From SXTU01 sp964496695 (GTDB taxonomy: Bacteria > Verrucomicrobiota > Verrucomicrobiia > Limisphaerales > SXTU01): 64,000 nucleotides of DNA. The translations under genes and the position numbers were made by a program. The notes under the pieces were generated by a model that had not been told where the DNA came from, did no database searches, and saw nothing but the letters and a program-made list of their open reading frames with translations. Below are positions 53,509 through 62,161 of this stretch, piece by piece (within the stretch, counting starts at the first letter, position 1; every line of letters starts with the position of its first letter). The DNA lies in NCBI GenBank assembly GCA_964496695.1, contig CAZCBE010000007.1, positions 1 through 64,000 of the forward strand, in the 5' to 3' direction.

Positions 53509-54522
53509 ATGACTCATCGTTCCTCATCGCTGGTGCCACGGTCCGCCGTCGTTTTGGTGGCGTCCGTCACCTTCGTTGCCATGGCACTGGCACAGTCCGG
53601 TCCGCCGGAACCCAAAGGCTCCAGTGGACGCGGCGGACCCGGTGAGCAGAAGGGCAAGCAATACGCCGCTCCCGCTGGTGATGGTCAGAGCCCCGCTCCC
53701 AGCCAGGTGAGCATCACGGTGGAGGGCGGCTTCCGCGTGATCCGGGCGAACGGCCTGCCGGACCACGCCCCGGGACAGTTCCCGAATCGCGGCAACCCGA
53801 ACGGCCTGGCGGCTCAGAACTACACCTTCCGGATGCCGCTCCAGCCCAAGGAGAACACCACCTTCACGCGCCTGGCCATGCATCCCTTCGGCGTGGCGCT
53901 CAACGGCGTGGTCTTCGACCCCGGGGCGGCGGAGTGGTGGCAGATGGACCCCCGCTCGGGCTGGACGCTGGACCCCATCAGCGGCTCGCAGAAGCTGGGC
54001 ATTGACCGGCACAACGCCCATGTGCAGCCGAGCGGCGTGTATCATTACCACGCCTTGCCGACGGGCCTCGTGGAGAAACGCACCGGCGGCAAGGAGAAGG
54101 TCGCGCAAGTCGGCTGGGCGGCGGACGGCTTTCCGATCTATGGGCCATGGGATTACAGCGACGCGAAGAACACGAACAGTGCGGTGAAGCGGATGAAGTC
54201 CAGCTACCGGCTGCGCGAAGGCACGCGGCCAGGCGGCCCGGGCGGGAAGTTCGACGGCAGCTATGTGGAGGACTTCCAGTTCGTGAGGGGTGCGGGGGAC
54301 CTGGACGAGGCGAACGGACGCTTCGGGGTCACGCCGGAGTTTCCGCAGGGCACGTATCACTACGTGTTGACCGATGATTTCCCCTTCATTCCGCGTCAGT
54401 TCAAGGGCGTGCCGGACAGCAGCTTCTTCCGGCACGGCCCGCCGCCGATGCGGATGGGCGCGCGGGACGTCGGATTCGGTTCCGGCCCGCCCGGCCCGCC
54501 ACCCGGAAAAGGTGGCAGATAA
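53509..54522 (+). CDS. Secreted YHYH-domain protein
   Basis: 337 residues with a signal peptide (LVPRSAVVLVASVTFVAMALAQ). YHYH at 178-181, plus GWAADGFPIYGPWDYSD and FVRGAGDLDEANGRFGVTPE match the single-domain YHYH family; GVALNGVVFDPGAAEWW is the conserved start of the domain. N-terminal about 75 residues are Gly/Pro/Gln-rich. The C-terminus is a Pro/Gly-rich tail. The second YHYH gene in 7 kb, on the other side of the MbnP-MbnH fusion, so a shared role is likely. A candidate Cu- or heme-linked context, not proven. Confidence 0.9.
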   Translation: MTHRSSSLVPRSAVVLVASVTFVAMALAQSGPPEPKGSSGRGGPGEQKGKQYAAPAGDGQSPAPSQVSITVEGGFRVIRANGLPDHAPGQFPNRGNPNGLAAQNYTFRMPLQPKENTTFTRLAMHPFGVALNGVVFDPGAAEWWQMDPRSGWTLDPISGSQKLGIDRHNAHVQPSGVYHYHALPTGLVEKRTGGKEKVAQVGWAADGFPIYGPWDYSDAKNTNSAVKRMKSSYRLREGTRPGGPGGKFDGSYVEDFQFVRGAGDLDEANGRFGVTPEFPQGTYHYVLTDDFPFIPRQFKGVPDSSFFRHGPPPMRMGARDVGFGSGPPGPPPGKGGR

Positions 54523-54548
54523 TTGCGTTGGTTCCTACAGTTTACGGC

Positions 54549-56291
54549 ATGAGTGCGACGCCACCAGAGTCAGCGCCGGATGAGCCGGAGGTGAACCCGC
54601 CGTTCAACCCGGACGACGAGACGCTGCCCAGTTCTCCGCACAGCGCGCGGACGCAGGCCGATGTGAAATTCCGCTCCAAGGAGCGTGACCTTTCCGGCGC
54701 GCAGCTCGGCGAATATCGGCTCACGCGCAAGATCGCCGAGGGCGGCATGGGCGAGGTGTATGAGGCCGTGCAGCTCAAGCTGGACCGGCGCGTCGCCGTG
54801 AAGCTGCTCTCCGAGCAGCTCTCGCGCGAGGAGGAGTTCCTCGCCCGGTTCGAGCGCGAGGCCAAGTCCGCCGCCGCCCTGAACCACCCGAACATCGTGC
54901 AGGTCTATGACTACGGGTGCGCGGACGGGCAGTATTACTTCGTGATGGAGCTGATGGACGGCATGGACCTCTCGGCCTATGTCAAGGAGCACGGCAAGCT
55001 GCCCATTCCCGAGGCGCTGGGGGTCTTTGAGCAGGCGGTCCAGGCGCTCCGGTTCGCCGCCCGCCACGCCATCATCCATCGCGACGTGAAGCCGGCCAAC
55101 CTGATGCTCACGAGCGACGGTCAGGTGAAGGTCGCGGACCTGGGCCTGGCCAAGAAGCTTACGGACGATTCCGACGTGACGATGACCGGCGTGGGCATGG
55201 GCTCGCCGCACTTCCTCGCCCCGGAGCAGGCGGACGACGCCGCGCATGTGGACCATCGCGCGGATATTTACTCGCTCGGCGTCACGCTGCTGTTCCTGCT
55301 CACCGGCAAGCGGCCTTATGAGGGGGCTTCCAATTTTTCCGTCGTCCTGGCCCACGCGAACAAGCCGCTGCCCACGGGCGTGGAACTGGGCACCCCGCTG
55401 CCGGAGGAGATCGAGCGCTTCATCAAGCGCATGACGGCCAAGCTCCCGGCCGGCCGCTACCAGAGCTACGACGAACTGCTCGCCGATCTGCAGCGCGTGA
55501 AGGCCGGACATGGCCCGCGCATCAACCTCGGCCAGGTCTTGAAGGACGCGCGGACGATCCAATATGCGGCCATCAGCTTGGTCGCCATCCTGGTCCTGGC
55601 CATCGGCGTGCCAATGCTGCTGCCGGACCGGAAGCCGGCGGAGAAGGTGAAAGCCCCGGCCACGGCACCGGTCACGCCCGTGCCAGTGGCGGCAGCTACC
55701 CCGCCCGCGACAAGTATCGCCAAGAACGACCCCGGGCCGCCACCGGGTGAACGCCCGCCGCAAGGTGAGCGTCCGCCGCGGAACGATGATCCGCCACCTC
55801 CCCCCGGTGACCGGATGGAAAAGGGCAAGGGCCCCAAGGGCGGCAAGGCGGGTCCAGGCGCGAAGGGGGGGCCGGCCGGGCGCCTCCGGCTCCCTTGGCC
55901 GCAAAAGCCGCCGCCTGACCATAACCCCATCAAGGACGGCCCAATTCCCGTGATGCTGGCGGAAGCGGACAAGTTCGCCGCCGCCAACAAGGACGAGCTG
56001 ACCCGAATTATTGATCATTACCGGCAGGTGGAACGGAAGGCCGAAGGCACTCCACATGAGGAGCAGACCCGGCGCAAGACGGACGCCGCCATAGACAACC
56101 ACATCAACGCCTCGAAGCAGCTCATCGCCAAGCTGCAGGCGCAGATGGAAGCCCATTTGCAGGAGCGCAAGGTGCAGGACGCCTACAGTGTGTGGCGTCA
56201 GTTTCCTCAGGCGTGGCGCACCTATGAGACCGATCAGGAAATCCTGCAAATCCTCGACAAGTTCATGCCACCGAATTTCCAGCCGCAGTAG
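54549..56291 (+). CDS. Membrane Ser/Thr protein kinase (PknB-like)
   Basis: 580 residues from the ATG at 54549. Kinase domain about 55-325: glycine loop IAEGGMGEVYE, catalytic Lys85 (VAVKLL), HRDVKPANLML (His177, Asp179), DLGLAK and SPHFLAPEQ. A membrane helix (ISLVAILVLAIGVPMLL) about 340-358 leads to a Pro/Gly-rich linker and an external helical domain (about 455-580). No PASTA repeats. Gene follows the YHYH protein by 26 bp on the same strand, so co-transcription is likely. No phosphatase seen. Confidence 0.92.
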   Translation: MSATPPESAPDEPEVNPPFNPDDETLPSSPHSARTQADVKFRSKERDLSGAQLGEYRLTRKIAEGGMGEVYEAVQLKLDRRVAVKLLSEQLSREEEFLARFEREAKSAAALNHPNIVQVYDYGCADGQYYFVMELMDGMDLSAYVKEHGKLPIPEALGVFEQAVQALRFAARHAIIHRDVKPANLMLTSDGQVKVADLGLAKKLTDDSDVTMTGVGMGSPHFLAPEQADDAAHVDHRADIYSLGVTLLFLLTGKRPYEGASNFSVVLAHANKPLPTGVELGTPLPEEIERFIKRMTAKLPAGRYQSYDELLADLQRVKAGHGPRINLGQVLKDARTIQYAAISLVAILVLAIGVPMLLPDRKPAEKVKAPATAPVTPVPVAAATPPATSIAKNDPGPPPGERPPQGERPPRNDDPPPPPGDRMEKGKGPKGGKAGPGAKGGPAGRLRLPWPQKPPPDHNPIKDGPIPVMLAEADKFAAANKDELTRIIDHYRQVERKAEGTPHEEQTRRKTDAAIDNHINASKQLIAKLQAQMEAHLQERKVQDAYSVWRQFPQAWRTYETDQEILQILDKFMPPNFQPQ

Positions 56292-56307
56292 GCGGCCGGT
56301 GCAGTTG

Positions 56308-56485
56308 CGGAGCGTGGCGTTCACGCCGCAGAAAGCGCTGCTCGTGGAGTTCCGACCGCTTTGGATGTTTGGCTTAAAACGAAATCTAGAATGAACTTCA
56401 GACGGAAAGAGAAGCGGATTTTGACGCGAATTGCGCTAATTGGCCGGCACAAAAAATTCGCGTCAATTAGCGCAATTCGCGTCAA
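56308..56485. repeat. Half REP and a perfect 22-bp inverted repeat
   Basis: GGAGCGTGGCGTTCACGCCG at 56308-56340. Then TTGACGCGAATTGCGC ... GCGCAATTCGCGTCAA: arms 56421-56442 and 56464-56485 are perfectly inverted, spacer 21 bases. No gene between the kinase and the lipoprotein gene. Confidence 0.85.
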
Positions 56486-56582
56486 CTTTTCCAGCCTTCA
56501 CAAAAGCTCCGCCACCATTGGTTTTCGTTCACCCCGCGGTGTTCATCCATGAGGCCCTTAAATTTCACTGCGGAATTTGGGC

Positions 56583-57308
56583 TTAACCTCCCGTCGTGAT
56601 CGCGCCGCCGCCGAGGCGCGCCCATCGGCCCTCCCGCCGGGCAAACAAGGTGGCGGTCTTGATCACGTAGGAGCCGGACTTGTCCTGTTTCCAAGTCTCG
56701 ACGAACGCGACGCGTGTGTCCGGGGCGAGGGAAACCAAGGTGGCCTTCACGCCCCCGCGCGGGTCCACGCCGAAGGCAAGCTGCTCGGTCTCGGTGGCGT
56801 TTTCCACGGGCGAGCCTTGGGCAGCCAGCCCGTCCAGCAGGCAGAACGCCAGCTCGCTGGCCGGACGCGGGTGGTCAACGGAGGTGTCGCTCTTCGCGGC
56901 GTGTTCCAGCCGGATCACCTCGGCCTCCAGCAGGGCGACCACCCCGGGCTTGAGCACCAGGCGTTTGCCCGCCTCAAATCCCCGTTTCGCCGCCTCGCAC
57001 TTCTTGCATGCCAAGACCAGTGCGCGTTCGTCGCCGCGCAGATTGATGCCGGTGGCCGGCAAACAGTCGCCGGGGTGCGGGTAATATTCGGTGCGCTGCC
57101 GCCAGGGGCCGCGTTCGCTTTCGACCTTGCTCATCGGGATCATCCCATAGGCGATGGGCACGGTGCGTTTGGTCATGGTGACGCCGTGGACCTCGCACTG
57201 GTTTGGCTGATGCTGGGTCCAATCCGGGGTCCGGCAGCCGGCCAGCAAGAGGCAGGCAAGCGCGCAGAGCAGTGCGGTGTGGGATGCCGACAAACGGGCC
57301 GTGTTCAT
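56583..57308 (-). CDS. Lipoprotein of unknown function
   Basis: 241 residues. Signal II with lipobox LLAGC (Cys25). CEVHGVTMTKRTVPIAYGMI resembles a short conserved motif seen in hypothetical bacterial lipoproteins; the middle has a CKKC pair. The C-terminal half (LAPDTRVAFVETWKQDKSGS, EGRWARLGGG) looks like a beta-rich domain. Convergent with the kinase gene; no operon partner visible. Confidence 0.75.
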   Translation of the reverse strand: MNTARLSASHTALLCALACLLLAGCRTPDWTQHQPNQCEVHGVTMTKRTVPIAYGMIPMSKVESERGPWRQRTEYYPHPGDCLPATGINLRGDERALVLACKKCEAAKRGFEAGKRLVLKPGVVALLEAEVIRLEHAAKSDTSVDHPRPASELAFCLLDGLAAQGSPVENATETEQLAFGVDPRGGVKATLVSLAPDTRVAFVETWKQDKSGSYVIKTATLFARREGRWARLGGGAITTGG

Positions 57309-57374
57309 GGAGCATCAGACGGGATGGTCTGCCCCGATGCTCCCGAGTTCGCGCAGCCAGCCGGCTTTGGCGGC

Positions 57375-59405
57375 TCACGGCTGGATCCGCGCGCGGTAGT
57401 AGCGCGGCCCGACGGCGGCCTGGTTGTCGGAGAAGGGGAAGTTCGGGCCGTTCTGCACGTTCGTGGTCACGGGCGTCCAGCTCACGGGGTTCCGCACATT
57501 GGTGGTCACCTCCACCACGTAGGCGCGGCCGGGCTCGCCGAGCACGAGGGCGTTGAACACGCTGCCCTGGTGGCTCGCGTTCGTCAGCGTGACGAGGTTG
57601 CTGTAGCGCGTGAGGGAGAAGTTCGCCACGCCGTCGGCGTTGTTGATGGGCACGGTCTGGTTGTTCTCCGAACGGAAGCCGCGCCGGTTGAGGTCGCCGT
57701 TGTTCAGGCTCACGTTCCAGCTCGCGTTCACCACCTTGAGCACATAGTTGCCGCCGCCATCGGTGTAGGAGGCGCCGGTGAGGTAATTGGTCCCGTTGAT
57801 GGCCGCGCCGCCATACATCTGCACATTGGTCACTCCGGTGGCCCCATCGCGGACGAAGCCGGTGATCTGCTGGGTGGCGCGATAGGCCACGAAGTTCAGG
57901 CCCGTCTGGTTGACGTTGTCCTGCACGACGAGGTCAACGCTGAAGCTCACCAAGTTCGACGCGGCGGTGCGTTCGCTCTCCAGCGCAATGTTCCAGGTGC
58001 CGCCGCTCAGGCCGACATCGAAATTTCCCTGGGCGTCGGTGGCGGGGTAGTAGGAGCCGGCCCCGCTGGACACGAGCGGCACGGGCTGGACGACGAGCGT
58101 GAAGTTGGTCAGGGGCACGCCGAAGTTGTCCACCACGCGGCCGGTCAGGTGCGCGGTCACCACCCGGCTCGTGAAGTCAACCCGCACGGCCTGCCCGGCG
58201 GTGATGGTCGTGTTCGTCCCGTTGGCCAGAATGCCACGCTCCAGCAGCGCCTTGTCGCTCGGCCCGAGGTTCCACATGCCGGCGACCACACCCACCGTAT
58301 AGTAGCCGTCGGCGTCGGTCATGCCGCTGCTCCGGAGGCTGTTCTGCTGAAGGTTGGCGGAAATGGGAATGTTGGTGATGCCGGCCTGATTCGCCCCGTC
58401 CCGGAAGTTGCCGTAAAAGAGGGCCGTGGCCGGCTGGAGGCCCAGCACCACCCCTGCGACGCTGCCCCCGGTGGTGTCAATCTCCGGCAACTGTTCCGTC
58501 CCCACCATGCCCAGGAGAGGGAGTGCCGCGTCTTCCACTTCCGGCGACCAGACGCCCGCCGTGACTGGGAGGCTGAAATGCCCCTGGCTGTCGCTGTAGC
58601 CCAGGACGAACAGGCCCGTGGCGGACTGCAGCCGCAACTGCACGCCGGGCAGCACGCCGCCGGCGGTGTTGGTCAGCGTGCCGGTGATGGTCTGGTTCGC
58701 GGGGGAAAGGGAGATGGTGACGTTGGCGCTCGAACCGGCGCCGACCGTGACCATCGGCGCGCTGCCAAAATCCGTCACCATGCCGTTCTTGGTCGCAAGC
58801 ACCTGATAGTCGCCCGGCGGGCAACTGATGGAGAAGCCGCCCGCGCCGTTGGCGATGCCGCCCGCGAAGGGTTCGGCCCCGTCGGAGGTGGCCTTCAGGA
58901 GGATGATGAAGGCGTTCGGCGCGCCGGATACGGTGCCGGTGACGCCTTGGCCGAGCGTGGAATTGGTGACGGCGAAGCGCACGTCGTTGGTAAACCGTCC
59001 GGCCGGGCTGGACGCGCGGAACACGTAGCTCGCGACATGGTGCTGGAAATCCCGGGGGTCGCTGAAGTCAATGGTCTCCGTGATCGTGCCGTTGGCCGTC
59101 CCGTCGGTGTCGCCGGGCACGCTCTTGTTCCGCACGCCGCCGAGGCTGGTGACCTGCCCCTCGGTGAGCACGAACTGGCCCAGCAGCGGCTCGCCGGCGT
59201 CCACCTGGCCGTTGTCGTTGGCATCCATGAACTTTTGCAGGACCACCGTCTCCCCGATGTTCAGGCCGGAGAGAGTGAGGCCGAGCGGGCCGGAGAAGAG
59301 GTTGCTCACCGCCGGCTGGCTGAGGGTGAAGTTCACCTGGGCCGAGACGGTGGTGCCGAGCACGAGCGCGGCAGAAAGCACTGCGAGGAGAAGCTTGCGG
59401 TTCAT
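57375..59405 (-). CDS. Large secreted protein with carboxypeptidase-regulatory-like repeats
   Basis: 676 residues with a signal peptide (MNRKLLLAVLSAALVLGTTV). Repeated segments such as ITGTLTNTAGGVLPGVQLRL and GYSDSQGHFSLPVTAGVWSP recur about every 95 residues: beta-sandwich, carboxypeptidase-regulatory-like units. Each may bind carbohydrate or protein outside the cell. The C-terminus lacks a sorting motif I recognise. Substrate unknown. Transcription on the minus strand toward the lipoprotein gene (67-bp gap), so the two may be an operon. Confidence 0.83.
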   Translation of the reverse strand: MNRKLLLAVLSAALVLGTTVSAQVNFTLSQPAVSNLFSGPLGLTLSGLNIGETVVLQKFMDANDNGQVDAGEPLLGQFVLTEGQVTSLGGVRNKSVPGDTDGTANGTITETIDFSDPRDFQHHVASYVFRASSPAGRFTNDVRFAVTNSTLGQGVTGTVSGAPNAFIILLKATSDGAEPFAGGIANGAGGFSISCPPGDYQVLATKNGMVTDFGSAPMVTVGAGSSANVTISLSPANQTITGTLTNTAGGVLPGVQLRLQSATGLFVLGYSDSQGHFSLPVTAGVWSPEVEDAALPLLGMVGTEQLPEIDTTGGSVAGVVLGLQPATALFYGNFRDGANQAGITNIPISANLQQNSLRSSGMTDADGYYTVGVVAGMWNLGPSDKALLERGILANGTNTTITAGQAVRVDFTSRVVTAHLTGRVVDNFGVPLTNFTLVVQPVPLVSSGAGSYYPATDAQGNFDVGLSGGTWNIALESERTAASNLVSFSVDLVVQDNVNQTGLNFVAYRATQQITGFVRDGATGVTNVQMYGGAAINGTNYLTGASYTDGGGNYVLKVVNASWNVSLNNGDLNRRGFRSENNQTVPINNADGVANFSLTRYSNLVTLTNASHQGSVFNALVLGEPGRAYVVEVTTNVRNPVSWTPVTTNVQNGPNFPFSDNQAAVGPRYYRARIQP

Positions 59406-59499
59406 AAATGGTCAGGCTGGGCAGCCCGGGAAGCCACGCCCCGAGGCACGGCGCACATTTACTATGGGCACAAAGTCGGGTGTGTTACAAGGCGTGAAA

Positions 59500-59725
59500 C
59501 GGCCCTGACTGTCAGGGCCGACGCATCAAAAACTTGAAGAAATCCCTTCGGAAGAAGCGGATGGCCATTCCATTGGTGGCGGTGCTGAACGACCAGGCAA
59601 TGATAACTTTGACTGACGAATGGGGACTGACGAATGAAACGAGGCGGGGAGGCGGTTCGGCACGCCGCTTTTATTCGTCAGTCCCCATTCGCCAGTCCGT
59701 TCTTCGCTTTTGATGCGTCAGCCCT
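59500..59725. repeat. ~225-bp palindromic element
   Basis: GGCCCTGACTGTCAGGGCC at 59501-59519; GGCCGACGCATCAAAAA is inverted at TTTTGATGCGTCAGCCC (59706-59722), and internally GACGAATGGGGACTGACGAA pairs with TTCGTCAGTCCCCATTCG. No coding sequence. Confidence 0.75.
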
Positions 59726-59771
59726 GCCCTAACAGTGGGGAGGGCGCAGCTTGACACTGCCCCGAAATCCC

Positions 59772-59872
59772 CCGGAGTGCGGGTCTGTGACCCGCAGCAA
59801 CTTTCGAGCGACCATCCCGCTGGCAGGAATGAACGGCAACGGACGAGGGCTGCGGGTCGCAGGCCCGCGCCT
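59772..59872. repeat. ~105-bp CGGGTCTGTGACCCGC element
   Basis: CCGGAGTGCGGGTCTGTGAC ... TGCGGGTCGCAGGCCCGC, sharing the AACGGCAACGGAC centre with the copy at 38878. Confidence 0.83.
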
Positions 59873-59908
59873 GGGCGCAAAACAGGTTTTAAGCACACCG
59901 CCAAATCT

Positions 59909-60068
59909 CATTAGCACCCGGCTTCAGCCGGGTGAAAGCGGGTGGTGCAAGGGCGAACCGTTTCAACGGTTTGCCCCAGCAGGCGGTTGGTGCGGCTGGC
60001 ACCAGCCGTTGAAACGGCTGGCCATCGTGCGGTTGCCCCAACCCCCGGCTGAAGCCGGGTGCTAATGA
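59909..60068. repeat. ~160-bp ATTAGCACCCGGC element
   Basis: CATTAGCACCCGGCTTCAGC, then CCGTTTCAACGGTTTGCC, then CCGTTGAAACGGCTGG, and CGGCTGAAGCCGGGTGCTAA: same nested inverted design as 40436-40576. Confidence 0.88.
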
Positions 60069-60152
60069 GAGCAACCCAAAACCTGATTTGCGCCCCCCGC
60101 GCCCCCCGAACTCCCGGCTTCCCGTTCGCGCGCGCTTGGCTAGATTCCTTGC

Positions 60153-61769
60153 ATGACCAAGTGCCTGCTCCGCGTTTCGCTGTGCCTGCTCCTCGCGTGC
60201 CTCGCCAGTCAAGCGGCCGACCCGGTCGCCACGTTCCCGGTCTATGGCGACATTATTGATTCGGTGACCGGCAAGCCGCTTGCCGCGCGGCTCTACCTGC
60301 GCAGCGATGCCGATGGCAAGTGGCACTTCCCCCGGTCAGTCCCGCCGTTCGGCGCCGCCGTGCGCTACGAGCGCAAGAGCGGTTTCAACACGAACTCCGT
60401 CGAGTATCATACATCGCTCTCGGCGCACCAGTGGGTCGCCGAGCTGCCGCCGGGCAATTACACCGCCGTGGTCGAGCGCGGGAAGGAGTATCTGCCGCTG
60501 ACGAACCGGTTCACGGTCGCGGCCAAACCGGTGGAGGTGAAACTGCCGCTCAAACGCTGGGTGAACATGGCCGAGCGCGGGTGGTTCAGCGGCGACGCCC
60601 ACAACCATCGCGCCCCTGCCGAGTTGGAGACCGCCATGCTCGCCGATGACGTTAACGTAGCCCTGCCGATGGTGGATTGGACCACGGTGGACACCATTTC
60701 ACCCGCTTTGAGCGACCGGAACATGAAGGGGAGCTATGGCGGAAAACCCGTGGTGGTGGACCCGACGCACGTCTGGTATCCGCGCAACACGGAATACGAG
60801 ATCTTCCGCTCCGGCGGAAAGAACCACACGCTCGGCGCGTTCCTCATCGTGGGGCACAAGGAGCGGTTTGACATCCCCGTGTTCCCGCTGCGGCGCGTGT
60901 CCGAGCGGGCGCACGCGGAGGGCGGGCTGATTGATCTGGAGAAGCACAACTGGAACTGGTCCATGCCCATCGTGCCGGTGCTCAAGCCGGACCTGTTCGA
61001 GCTGGCGAACAACCACCACTGGCGCGTGGAGTATGGGGTGCGCAACTGGGCGGTGCCTGCGCCGAAGTGGATGAAGTTGCCTGGTAACGGCACGGGCACC
61101 GACACCGAGGAAGCGTGGACGCACTACGGCTTTCAGTCTTACTACGCGCTGCTCAACTGCGGCTTTCGCTTGAAACCGACGGCGGGCACCGCGAACGGTG
61201 TGCATCCCGTGCCGCTGGGTTTCAGCCGCGTGTATGTGCATTGCGAAGGCGGCTTCAGCTACGAGAAGTGGATGAAGGGGCTGGGCGAGGGGAGGAGTTT
61301 TGTGACGACGGGGCCGATGCTGGTCGCAACTGTCAATGGGGAAAAGCCTGGGACACTCTTTCGCTCGCGTGGGAAGTTCACTGCAAAGGTTGGAGTCGAA
61401 AGTGATTCAACACTTGGAAACTCAACATCGGAGGTGTTGTTGAACGGTGAGGTGGTGACGCAGAGCAAGTCCGGTGGTGGAACCAAAGGAGGCGCGATGT
61501 CGTATCTCGAACTTGACCAATCGGGGTGGATTGCAGTCAGACAATTCGTCAAACAACCCGACGGCCGTCTCCGCTTCGCCCACTCCGCGCCGTGGTGGGT
61601 GGAAATCGAGGGCAAGCCGCTCTGGCCCCGGCGCGAGCAGGCAGACTGGTTCGTCCAGCGCACCGAGGAGGAGATCGCCCGCAACACCGGCGTCCTCTCC
61701 GCCGAGCAGCTCGCCGAGTTCCACGAAGCCCTCGCCGCCTGGAAGAAAATCCAGGCGACTGCAAAGTAG
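60153..61769 (+). CDS. Secreted PHP-type protein (CehA/McbA-like)
   Basis: 538 residues with a signal peptide (TKCLLRVSLCLLLACLASQA). Early segment (VYGDIIDSVTGKPLAARLYL) is carboxypeptidase-regulatory-like; WFSGDAHNHRAPAELETAML holds the PHP His pair, followed by VNVALPMVDWT and later SRVYVHCEGGFSYEKW, KGLGEGRSFVTTGPM. The late GRSFVTTGPML block matches the C-terminal region of the PHP protein at 27756. Metal ligands look partly complete. Substrate unknown; the third PHP-type protein in the window. Confidence 0.8.
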   Translation: MTKCLLRVSLCLLLACLASQAADPVATFPVYGDIIDSVTGKPLAARLYLRSDADGKWHFPRSVPPFGAAVRYERKSGFNTNSVEYHTSLSAHQWVAELPPGNYTAVVERGKEYLPLTNRFTVAAKPVEVKLPLKRWVNMAERGWFSGDAHNHRAPAELETAMLADDVNVALPMVDWTTVDTISPALSDRNMKGSYGGKPVVVDPTHVWYPRNTEYEIFRSGGKNHTLGAFLIVGHKERFDIPVFPLRRVSERAHAEGGLIDLEKHNWNWSMPIVPVLKPDLFELANNHHWRVEYGVRNWAVPAPKWMKLPGNGTGTDTEEAWTHYGFQSYYALLNCGFRLKPTAGTANGVHPVPLGFSRVYVHCEGGFSYEKWMKGLGEGRSFVTTGPMLVATVNGEKPGTLFRSRGKFTAKVGVESDSTLGNSTSEVLLNGEVVTQSKSGGGTKGGAMSYLELDQSGWIAVRQFVKQPDGRLRFAHSAPWWVEIEGKPLWPRREQADWFVQRTEEEIARNTGVLSAEQLAEFHEALAAWKKIQATAK

Positions 61770-61792
61770 GGGTGACGGAAGCGCGCCAGCGT

Positions 61793-61990
61793 CTTGGAGT
61801 GCGGTGGCAGAGCGCAGCGGCGACACCGCTTTCGAGCGCACCGCGTCTCACGAAAATCCGAACCGTCCAGACGTAAGCCAATCGTCAATGTTTCTCGACT
61901 ATTGCCACGCCGCACCGCCATGGAAACTCGCCGCCCGTCCCTCCGCTTCGAAAGCGGCGTCGCCGCTGCGCTCTGCCGCCGCACTCCAAG
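61793..61990. repeat. ~200-bp element with long inverted ends (GCAGAGCGCAGCGGCGACACC family)
   Basis: CTTGGAGTGCGGTGGCAGAG at 61793 and CTGCCGCCGCACTCCAAG at 61973-61990 are inverted; AGCGGCGACACCGCTTTC pairs with GAAAGCGGCGTCGCCGCT. Half copies lie at 27311-27350 and 27537-27575. Confidence 0.88.
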
Positions 61991-62161
61991 ACCTCGCGGG
62001 CTTCTCGCGCTGCCCACCGAGCGGAAACCGGTCTTCCACGGACAGCAAAAAACCAAAATTTTCTTTGAACGAAAGCCTCAAACTTTGTCTAAATCGCCGG
62101 AAACCTTGACAGGCCATGCACAATACGCGCCGTCACATGACCGGGCAGCCGGAGCAGCCAC

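Noticed and set aside
56577..59537. Long plus-strand open frame covering the lipoprotein and repeat protein genes
   Set aside because: Composition is Gly/Arg/Ala filler; the minus-strand genes have signal peptides and recognisable domains.
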